From Microbulbifer mangrovi (GTDB lineage: Bacteria; Pseudomonadota; Gammaproteobacteria; Pseudomonadales; Cellvibrionaceae): a stretch of 32,250 nt of DNA. The translations under genes were made by a program, and so were the position numbers. The notes under the pieces are model-generated. The model was not told where the DNA came from. It ran no database searches and saw nothing but the letters and a program-made list of their open reading frames with translations. The first letter of the stretch is position 1; every line of letters starts with the position of its first letter. Positions 26,157 through 32,250 of this stretch are shown here, piece by piece. Location: positions 1 to 32,250 of the forward strand of contig NZ_LZDE01000307.1 of the NCBI RefSeq assembly GCF_002009015.1. Direction: 5' to 3'.

Positions 26157-27542
26157 TTACAGATCCTCGGCGCGAATCCGCGCCACCTGATCCTTCGCTG
26201 CCGGTGCGCTGCTTTCCTCACTCGCAGCCGGCGTGCGACGCACGTACAGGTTCAAGCCCTTGAGCACATTCAGTGCCTCGAAAACCTGGTTGTCGCGGCT
26301 GTACCAGTCGTCCTGTTTGGCCTTGGCGCGCTTGCGGTCTTCCGATCCGCTCTCTTCGCCGCCGTTGCCATTGCCCAGGTGTCCGGCCAGATCCGCTTCC
26401 GTGGTGCGGGCGCGGCCATCCATGCGCGTTACCTTCACACGCTCAACGGTAATATCCGGCTTGATGCCCTGGGCCTGGATGGAACGTCCCTTGGGAGTGA
26501 AGTAGAGTGCGGTGGTGAGCTTGATTGCCCGTTCATCGTTGATCGGGATGACCGTCTGCACCGAGCCCTTGCCGAAGCTGTCGGTGCCCATCACCACTGC
26601 GCGGCGGTGATCCTGCAGCGCGCCCGCCACGATTTCCGCCGCCGAGGCGGAGCCGTCGTTGATCAGTACCACCAGTGGTGCGCCGCCGGTGACATCACCG
26701 GCGCTGGCGGAATAGCGCAGGTTGGAGGATTCATTGCGGCCTTCGGTGTAGACCACCAGCCCCTCCTCGAGGAAGGCATCGACCACTTCCACCGAAGACT
26801 GCAGCACCCCGCCGGGATTGTTGCGCAGGTCGACCACCAGCCCTTTCAGCTCGCCTTCCTTCTTGAGCTTTTTCATTGCCCGCATCAGGTCGCCACCGGT
26901 ATCCAGCTGGAACTGGCTGATACGCAGGTAGCCGTAGCCCTCTTCGAGCATTTCTCCGCGCACACTGTACACGCGCACCTTGTCGCGTTTAACGGTGACG
27001 TCGAAGGGCTCCTTGTGCCCTTTGCGACCGATGGTGAGGGTGACCGAGGAGCCCACCGGGCCGCGCATTTTTTCCACCGCCTGGTCCAGGCTGACGCCGC
27101 GCATGGACTTACCCGACAGGCGCAGGATCACGTCGCCGGCGCGCAATCCGGCGCGTTCCGCGGGCGTGCCGTCCATTGGTGTGATGATGGTGATGTAGTC
27201 GTCCTCGACCCCCACCTCGATACCCAGGCCGGCAAACTCGCCGGTGGTGTTTGCCTGCAGGTCATCGAAGGAGCGGCTGTCGAGGTAGGCCGAGTGCGGA
27301 TCCAGTCCCTGTAGCATGCCCTTGATGGCGTACTCCAGCAGGGTGCTGTCGTCCACTTCGTTGATGTAGCCCTGGCGTATCTGTTCGAACACTTTGGCGA
27401 AACTTCGCAGGTCTTCCAGCGGCAGGCGGGATTCGGCTTCCAGCGATGCGCGCTCGCTGTCGCCCTGGCTGAGTCCCATCAGCGGCAGAGCGGTGAGAGC
27501 TGCCGCGCCTAGCAGGCGAGCCAGCATTTTGGGGGTGAACAT
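26157..27542 (-). CDS. ctpA: Carboxy-terminal processing protease, S41 family
   Basis: ATG 27542 is preferred over GTG three codons upstream; AAGGA precedes it. The 461-residue protein has a signal peptide (about residues 1-26), a PDZ domain at about 100-185 (FAGLGIEVGV, ERAGLRAGDVILRLSG) and an S41 protease core. The catalytic dyad is Ser300 in NDGSASAAEI and Lys325 in SFGKGSVQT, spaced 25 apart as usual. Such proteases trim periplasmic and lipoprotein substrates; in Pseudomonas CtpA degrades peptidoglycan hydrolases. Its position directly after envC supports a role in cell-wall hydrolysis control. Confidence 0.94.
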   Translation of the reverse strand: MFTPKMLARLLGAAALTALPLMGLSQGDSERASLEAESRLPLEDLRSFAKVFEQIRQGYINEVDDSTLLEYAIKGMLQGLDPHSAYLDSRSFDDLQANTTGEFAGLGIEVGVEDDYITIITPMDGTPAERAGLRAGDVILRLSGKSMRGVSLDQAVEKMRGPVGSSVTLTIGRKGHKEPFDVTVKRDKVRVYSVRGEMLEEGYGYLRISQFQLDTGGDLMRAMKKLKKEGELKGLVVDLRNNPGGVLQSSVEVVDAFLEEGLVVYTEGRNESSNLRYSASAGDVTGGAPLVVLINDGSASAAEIVAGALQDHRRAVVMGTDSFGKGSVQTVIPINDERAIKLTTALYFTPKGRSIQAQGIKPDITVERVKVTRMDGRARTTEADLAGHLGNGNGGEESGSEDRKRAKAKQDDWYSRDNQVFEALNVLKGLNLYVRRTPAASEESSAPAAKDQVARIRAEDL

Positions 27543-27775
27543 AATCTGCACGTCCTTGGCATTTATCGTTACTTTCTAGCTACAAGCTACACCGTGGGAG
27601 ACCCATAACTCGGGCTACCCGCAAATTCGGCTGCGAATTCGTGATGTCCACTGAGAATTGTAGACCCGGCACTCCCCGCAGGTTTGAAGTTGGCGGGGAA
27701 GAGAACCGGGGTGTCAGTGCGGGGAATGAAACTGCAAGGGGAAATGTGTTAGGTGATGGTTGGCGCTGTGCGAAT

Positions 27776-28921
27776 TCAGCGTCGGCACCAGGCGGTGGGA
27801 TCCTGGGGTTTGCCGTGTCGGCGGATTTCAAAATAGAGGCCGGCCTGGCTCATGCCACCAGTGTTGCCAACGCGGGCGATGGTGTCGCCGCTTTCCACCC
27901 ATTCACCAATGGCGCGGGTGAGGGACTGGTTGTGGCCATACAGGCTCATGTAGCCGTCGCCGTGGTCGAGAATGATCAGCATGCCCTGGCCGCGCAGGTA
28001 ATCCGCAAACACCACCCGACCGCGGTGGATCGCCTTGACCGGAGCGCCCTCGTTGGCGCGCAGGGTAACGCCGGTCCAGGTAATGCCATTGGCGCGGCGC
28101 TGGCCGAAGGCGTTGGCGCGGCGGCCGCTGGTGGGCCACTGCATGCGGCCGCGCTGTTTGGCGAAAGGGGTCTGGTCGCTGGGATTGATCAGGCTGGCGA
28201 TGGCGCGGCCGACTTCATCCACCAGGCGCTGCAGGCGGCTGCGGTCACTGTGCAGCTGGTTCAGTTCACCACTTTTGCTCGCCAGCTGCTTCGCCAGCTT
28301 GTCCAGGGTGCGCTGGCGCGACTGCTGCGCGCTGGTCAGCGCCCGGCGTTTTTGTTCCAGCTGGTCGCGTTCACGGGCGAGGGTGTCCTGTTCGCGCTGG
28401 ATACCGGCGCTGACAGTGGTGAGTTGATCGAGGGTGTTGACGTATTCGCCGATGACTTGGCTGCGTTGCTTGAGGAAGTAGTCGTGGTAGCGGAGTTGGC
28501 GGGCGATGTGCTGGGGATCTTGCTGGTTGAGGAGCAGCTTGATCTGCTCCTGGCGACCGAGTCGGTAGGCGGCGGCGACTTCCTGCTCGGCTCGCCGCTG
28601 CATACTTCGCCGGGATTCCTCCAGCTGCTTTTCTTCGCGCTTCAATTCCTGCAGTTTTTCGCCGCGACTCTGCATGTCCGACTTGATCTTGTCGATCCGC
28701 TGCAGCAGCTCGGAAATGTCTTTCTCGTTGGCCTCCAGGTCCTTGAGCAGCTGATCGCGCTCACCCTTTACCTGATTCAGCTCCTGCTGCAGAGACTCGA
28801 TGCGCTGCTTGATTTCCGCCAGCCGCGCTTGCTGCTCTTCGTCCGCCGCCTGCGCAAAACAGGCGGGGACCAGCAGCAAGTAGGACAGCAGGGCTGTAAT
28901 GACAACTGCAGAAAGTTTCAT
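27776..28921 (-). CDS. envC: EnvC-type murein hydrolase activator (degenerate M23/LytM)
   Basis: This 381-residue exported protein has a signal peptide (about residues 1-25), two long coiled-coil stretches (about 28-110 and 165-245) and a C-terminal LytM domain. The LytM zinc ligands are missing: the HxxxD region reads AFGQRRANGITWTGVTL and the final HxH strand reads GLYFEIRRHG. This is the normal state of EnvC, which activates amidases AmiA/AmiB during cell division instead of cutting wall itself. It lies between gpmI (35 bases upstream) and ctpA, the arrangement I recall from pseudomonads. Confidence 0.93.
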   Translation of the reverse strand: MKLSAVVITALLSYLLLVPACFAQAADEEQQARLAEIKQRIESLQQELNQVKGERDQLLKDLEANEKDISELLQRIDKIKSDMQSRGEKLQELKREEKQLEESRRSMQRRAEQEVAAAYRLGRQEQIKLLLNQQDPQHIARQLRYHDYFLKQRSQVIGEYVNTLDQLTTVSAGIQREQDTLARERDQLEQKRRALTSAQQSRQRTLDKLAKQLASKSGELNQLHSDRSRLQRLVDEVGRAIASLINPSDQTPFAKQRGRMQWPTSGRRANAFGQRRANGITWTGVTLRANEGAPVKAIHRGRVVFADYLRGQGMLIILDHGDGYMSLYGHNQSLTRAIGEWVESGDTIARVGNTGGMSQAGLYFEIRRHGKPQDPTAWCRR

Positions 28922-28956
28922 GAAGACTGCTTCTTACCTCTCGGGCAATGCCCGGA

Positions 28957-30501
28957 TTAATTCAGTTTTACCAGCGGCTCGCCGCTCATTTCGGCCGGCT
29001 GCGGTATGCCCATCAGTGCCAGCATGGTCGGAGCCACGTCGGCGAGGCTGCCGCCATCGCGCATGCTCACATCGCGCGCACCGATGTACACAAACGGCAC
29101 CGGCAGGGTGGAGTGCTGGGTGCTGACCTGGCCGGAGCCGGCGTCGAACATCTCTTCCACATTGCCGTGGTCGGCGGTGATCAGTACCTCACCACCGGCG
29201 GCCAGCGCGGCCTTGGTCACGCGGTCGACACAGCCGTCCAGCGCTTCCACCGCTTTAACCGCGGCCTCGAAGACGCCGGTGTGGCCCACCATATCGCCGT
29301 TGGCGTAATTGCAGATGATCGCGTCGAACTTGCCGCTCTCGATCGCCGCGACTAGTTTGTCGGTCACTTCCGGCGCGCTCATTTCCGGCTGCAGGTCGTA
29401 GGTGGCCACATCCGGTGATTTGATCAGGATACGCTCTTCGCCATTGTAGGGCTCTTCGCGGCCGCCGCTAAAGAAGAAGGTCACATGTGCGTACTTTTCT
29501 GTCTCGGCAATGCGCAATTGGGTCTTGTTCTGGTTCTGCAGGTACTCGCCAAAGGTGTTGACCAAGGTTTCCGGCGGGAAGGCACAGCTGGCGTCGATAT
29601 CGGCGGCGTATTCCGTGGTCATCACGAAATCTGCCAGCTTGGGGGTAACCGCGCGGGCAAAGCCGTCGAAGTTCGGGTCGGTAAAGGCGCGGGTCAGCTG
29701 GCGGGCGCGATCCGGGCGGAAGTTCATAAAGATCAGCGCGTCGCCGTCTTTGACCGGAGCCGCGTCGCCAATCCGGGTCGGCGCCACGAATTCGTCGTTC
29801 TCGTCGCGGGCGTAAGCGGCAGCGAGTCCGGCGAGGGCGTCTGCCGCCTGGTGCTCGGAAACGCCCTGGGTGATCAGGTCGTAAACCGGTTGTACACGGT
29901 CCCAGCGGTTGTCGCGGTCCATGGCGAAGTAGCGGCCGGAGATACTGGCGATGCGGGCATTGCCCAATGCGTCACAGACCTGGGTCAGGCGCGCCAGCGG
30001 GGTCTCCGCACTGCGCGGTGCGGTGTCGCGGCCGTCGGTGAACGCGTGGATGTAGATCGCCCTGGCGCCGCGCTGGGCGGCCAGGGTGGCCATGGCCACA
30101 ATGTGATCGTCGTGGCTGTGCACACCGCCGTCGGACAGCAGGCCCATGATGTGCACCGCGCCGTCATTGGTGATGGCCTTGTCCACCGCAGCGGTGTAGG
30201 CGGGGTTCTTGAAGAACTCGCCGTCCTTGATGGCCTTGTTGATGCGGGTGAAGTTCTGGTACACCACGCGGCCGGCGCCGAGGGTCATGTGGCCCACTTC
30301 GGAGTTGCCCATCTGACCTTCCGGTAGGCCTACCGCCATGCCTGAAGTCTGGATCAGGGTTTTCGGGCGGTTGGCCCAGATCTGGTCCCATACCGGGGAG
30401 TTCGCCGCCGCAATGGCGTTGTGCTCGGAGTGCTCACTGTGGCCGAAGCCGTCCAGAATCAGCAGTACCACGGGGCGTTTGGGCGAAGACTCGGATGCCA
30501 T
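28957..30501 (-). CDS. gpmI: Cofactor-independent phosphoglycerate mutase GpmI
   Basis: ATG 30501 has AGGAA about nine bases upstream; the longer frame to 30549 adds a proline/polar extension without a binding site. The 514-residue enzyme interconverts 3- and 2-phosphoglycerate with two manganese ions. Visible motifs are the first metal ligand in [11 protein letters not shown], the phosphorylated Ser67 in [10 protein letters not shown], and the late metal ligands in [13 protein letters not shown] and [11 protein letters not shown]. It is the first gene of the minus-strand run gpmI-envC-ctpA and is divergent from the yibN-like gene. Confidence 0.97.
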   Translation of the reverse strand: MASESSPKRPVVLLILDGFGHSEHSEHNAIAAANSPVWDQIWANRPKTLIQTSGMAVGLPEGQMGNSEVGHMTLGAGRVVYQNFTRINKAIKDGEFFKNPAYTAAVDKAITNDGAVHIMGLLSDGGVHSHDDHIVAMATLAAQRGARAIYIHAFTDGRDTAPRSAETPLARLTQVCDALGNARIASISGRYFAMDRDNRWDRVQPVYDLITQGVSEHQAADALAGLAAAYARDENDEFVAPTRIGDAAPVKDGDALIFMNFRPDRARQLTRAFTDPNFDGFARAVTPKLADFVMTTEYAADIDASCAFPPETLVNTFGEYLQNQNKTQLRIAETEKYAHVTFFFSGGREEPYNGEERILIKSPDVATYDLQPEMSAPEVTDKLVAAIESGKFDAIICNYANGDMVGHTGVFEAAVKAVEALDGCVDRVTKAALAAGGEVLITADHGNVEEMFDAGSGQVSTQHSTLPVPFVYIGARDVSMRDGGSLADVAPTMLALMGIPQPAEMSGEPLVKLN

Positions 30502-30628
30502 GGGATCGGTATTCCTGTGTTGGGTTGATGGGTGATCGTTCGGCGTCATTGCCAGGGGACGGAACTCGCGCAGGGAGTTTTACCGCAGGTGGCGGATTTT
30601 AACCTGTTTCCGGGCCTGAGGTCAGGTA

Positions 30629-30672
30629 TTAACCAGCAACCCGCGGCTTTCGGCAGTGAAAATGCTGGTTAA
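30629..30672. promoter_or_regulatory. Inverted repeat overlapping the -35 box (operator or hairpin candidate)
   Basis: TTAACCAGCA (30629-30638) is repeated inverted and perfect as TGCTGGTTAA (30663-30672), with 24 bases between. The right arm runs into the -35 box of the yibN promoter. It could be a pair of operator half-sites for a regulator that acts on both divergent operons. Confidence 0.45.
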
Positions 30673-30696
30673 GATTTGGCCATGGTCGTGTATACT
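30669..30696 (+). promoter_or_regulatory. Sigma-70 promoter of yibN-like/grxC/secB
   Basis: TTAAGA (30669-30674) and TATACT (30691-30696) are separated by 16 bases. It would start transcription about 105 bases before the GTG of the rhodanese gene. Confidence 0.55.
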
Positions 30697-30808
30697 GCGC
30701 CACCTTCGAGCTGCCGGTGCAGTTGTTTTACAATACCGGCGCAAACGCGGCCGACTGTTGCGTCAGTGGTCGAATTCAGAACAACAAACTTAATTTCCCG
30801 GGGGCGGA

Positions 30809-31219
30809 GTGGACTTTTTCGTCTTTATCAGCGAGCAGTGGCTGCTGGTGAGTGTGCTGGTAGCGCTGGTGTATGCGCTGGCAATTACCGAACGTATCAA
30901 GGCGGGCAAACCCGCGTCGGCCCACGAGGCCACCCGGCTGGTCAATACTGAGGATGCCCGGGTGGTGGACCTGCGCGATCGCGCCGAGTTCGCTGCCGGA
31001 CACATCGTCGACGCCATCCATATCCCGCATGGGGAGATTGAGAAGCGCATCGGCGAACTCGCACCCTATAAAGAAAAGACCCTGATCCTGGCGGATAAGA
31101 TTGGCCAGCACGCGGGCCCGGTAGGGCGTCAGCTGAAAAAGGCTGGCTACACCGTGCGCCGCCTGGAAGGCGGCATGTCCGAGTGGTCGAATCAGAAGTT
31201 GCCGCTGGTGAAGGGCTGA
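30809..31219 (+). CDS. yibN: Membrane-anchored rhodanese-like protein (YibN type)
   Basis: The start is a GTG directly behind a GGGGGCGGA box. The 136-residue protein has one N-terminal membrane segment (about residues 7-27) and a rhodanese domain (ATRLVNTEDARVVDLRDRAE, FAAGHIVDAIHIPHGEIE, then LEGGMSEW). The active-site loop reads TLILADKIGQHAG, with no cysteine where sulfur transferases carry it, so classic rhodanese activity is not expected. As I recall, E. coli YibN also lacks the Cys at this point. Its place before grxC and secB is conserved in gammaproteobacteria and suggests a role near membrane protein export. Confidence 0.88.
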   Translation: MDFFVFISEQWLLVSVLVALVYALAITERIKAGKPASAHEATRLVNTEDARVVDLRDRAEFAAGHIVDAIHIPHGEIEKRIGELAPYKEKTLILADKIGQHAGPVGRQLKKAGYTVRRLEGGMSEWSNQKLPLVKG

Positions 31220-31260
31220 TTTCCGACGCTGGCCGGCACATGCCGACGCTGATTTGGCTC

Positions 31261-31298
31261 GACCGAACGGAACTGAAACTGAAGGGTCCCGTTCGGTC
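31261..31298 (+). other. Hairpin in the grxC leader
   Basis: GACCGAACGG (31261-31270) pairs perfectly with CCGTTCGGTC (31289-31298) around an 18-base loop, just before the grxC ribosome binding site. No T-run follows, so it may tune translation or mRNA stability instead of terminating. Confidence 0.4.
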
Positions 31299-31328
31299 CG
31301 GTAAAGCAAGCAAAGAGGTTTTCCTTCT

Positions 31329-31580
31329 GTGAAAGAAGTCGTCATCTACACCACCCGCTTCTGCCCTTTCTGTATCCGAGCGAAATACCTGCTGGATAAC
31401 AAGAATGTCCCCTATACCGAGATCTCGGTGGACGGCGACCGCGAGCTGCGCGCAGAAATGACTGCCAAGGCTGGCAGCCATACCGTGCCGCAGATCTGGG
31501 TCGGTGAAAAACACGTGGGCGGGTGTGACGAGCTGATGGCCATCGAGCGCAGCGGCGAACTGGACCAGTTGCTGGCGTGA
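31329..31580 (+). CDS. grxC: Glutaredoxin 3 GrxC
   Basis: This 83-residue glutaredoxin uses glutathione to reduce protein disulfides in the cytoplasm. The start is GTG with AGAGG about ten bases upstream. The active site is CPFC (residues 12-15) in YTTRFCPFCIRAKYLL; E. coli Grx3 has CPYC. The glutathione-binding TVPQIW and GGCDEL motifs are present. It lies between the yibN-like gene and secB, a common order. Confidence 0.96.
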   Translation: MKEVVIYTTRFCPFCIRAKYLLDNKNVPYTEISVDGDRELRAEMTAKAGSHTVPQIWVGEKHVGGCDELMAIERSGELDQLLA

Positions 31581-31714
31581 AGCCCCGCGTCAAGTACAAG
31601 AATTTTCAGTGACATGCCTTGAAAGGGTATTTCGAGGCCCCCATAAGTAAGACCCATACAGGGAGTCTTCTTTCAGGGAAGGCAGTAAATAAACTTTTTT
31701 AAGCAGGCAGTAAC

Positions 31715-32209
31715 ATGGCTGAAGAACAAAACGGCGCTGCAGTGAACGGCGAACAACAAGTACAATTCGCGATGCAGCGTATCTACCTGAAAGACCTGTC
31801 CTTCGAGACTCCGATGGGCGCAGAGGTTTTCAAAAAGCAGTGGAAACCCCAGGTAAACCAGGAACTGAACACCAAAACCGCCAAGATCGACGAAGATCTG
31901 TACGAAGTGGCTCTGACCCTGACCATCACCGTCAAGGTTGAAGAAGAGACCGCTTTCTTGGTGGAAGTCCAGCAGGCCGGCCTGTTCGGCATCAAGGGCC
32001 TGGAAGGCCAGCAGCTGGCACAGGCGCTGAACACTGCCTGCCCGCAGATCCTGTTCCCCTACGCGCGCGAAGTGGTAGACAACATCGTAACCAAGGGCTC
32101 CTTCCCCGCACTGATGCTGCCGCCGATCAACTTCGACGCTCTGTTTGCCGCTGCCATGCAGCAGGCGCAACAGCAGGCCGAGCAAGGCGAAGAGAAGACC
32201 GACGCCTAA
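31715..32209 (+). CDS. secB: Protein-export chaperone SecB
   Basis: This 164-residue protein is the SecB chaperone, which forms a tetramer, holds precursor proteins unfolded and passes them to SecA. Family sequence is clear: FAMQRIYLKDLSFETPMGAE, EVALTLTITVKVEEETAFLV, QAGLFGIKG, and PYAREVVDNIVTKGSFPALM leading to LPPINFDALF. The tail is glutamine/glutamate-rich, as usual. The gene ends 21 bases before a terminator hairpin. It fits the many outer-membrane proteins in the window, which are typical SecB clients. Confidence 0.97.
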   Translation: MAEEQNGAAVNGEQQVQFAMQRIYLKDLSFETPMGAEVFKKQWKPQVNQELNTKTAKIDEDLYEVALTLTITVKVEEETAFLVEVQQAGLFGIKGLEGQQLAQALNTACPQILFPYAREVVDNIVTKGSFPALMLPPINFDALFAAAMQQAQQQAEQGEEKTDA

Positions 32210-32230
32210 GGCCCGGTACTCTCATCCAAA

Positions 32231-32250
32231 AAGGCTCCTTCGGGAGCCTT
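32231..32250 (+). terminator. Terminator after secB (cut by the window edge)
   Basis: AAGGCTCC (32231-32238) pairs with GGAGCCTT (32243-32250) around the stable loop TTCG, preceded by A residues. The expected T-run lies beyond the window. Confidence 0.85.

Larger units (their letters stand above)
30502..30808. other. 307-base divergent promoter region (gpmI / yibN-grxC-secB)
   Basis: No gene is seen. The region holds a good plus-strand promoter at 30669-30696 and a 10-bp inverted repeat that overlaps it; both are listed separately. A gpmI promoter must also be here, but no convincing -35/-10 pair was found on the minus strand. Confidence 0.5.

Noticed and set aside
27670..27730. TCCCCGC/GCGGGGA hairpin between envC and ctpA as a terminator
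   Set aside because: The stem is short and no T-run follows on the minus strand, so continued transcription into ctpA is more likely.
27776..28921. Loss of zinc ligands in the M23 domain as a sign of a broken gene
   Set aside because: EnvC proteins normally lack these residues and act as amidase activators; the frame is intact.

Overview
The window is GC-rich gammaproteobacterial chromosome. It most resembles the Cellvibrionales (Microbulbifer, Saccharophagus, Teredinibacter type). Three things suggest this: a long poly-serine linker in a secreted lipoprotein, many TonB/outer-membrane proteins, and a pseudomonad-like block of core genes. The genus assignment is inferred from style and gene order, not from a search.

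Bases 1-5748 hold one tight plus-strand gene run whose start lies outside the window. In order it encodes a beta-propeller protein with two CxxCH haem motifs (HzsA-like), an SH3 plus beta-barrel protein, a second small beta-barrel protein, a TlpA-type thiol oxidoreductase, a tiny DUF4266 lipoprotein with a Cys-Gly-Cys tail, and a DUF3570 outer-membrane barrel. Overlaps and gaps of a few bases link most of them, so they very likely work together. The function is unknown, and this is the best candidate in the window for an undescribed cell-envelope redox system.

Bases 5749-9190 carry a 372-base leader with a CRP-like palindrome, then a 1001-residue lipoprotein (poly-Ser linker, von Willebrand A domain, seven RCC1 repeats) and a strong terminator. 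Next come rlmJ and a FecA/FecI/FecR-type signalling unit: an STN-containing TonB receptor, an ECF sigma factor and an anti-sigma regulator, closed by an 18-bp terminator hairpin. Bases 15081-16058 look like a small accessory patch: a remnant resembling DUF3592, a VOC-family gene and non-coding DNA with tandem hairpins.

From the tRNA-Phe(GAA) gene at 16097-16172 rightward, the content is core: yggX, mutY, an AsmA-family gene, hisB-hisH-hisA-hisF, a DUF6316 gene, ctpA, envC and gpmI, then divergently yibN-like rhodanese, grxC and secB. From memory this matches the order in Pseudomonas aeruginosa. Two things interrupt it. A probable zinc-uptake pair (His/Glu-rich TonB receptor and a small His-rich periplasmic protein) lies between the AsmA gene and hisB. 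A 126-base palindromic element lies between hisH and hisA.

The core genes cover histidine biosynthesis, oxidative-damage repair (MutY, YggX), cell-wall hydrolysis control (EnvC, CtpA), glycolysis (GpmI) and protein export/redox (SecB, GrxC).
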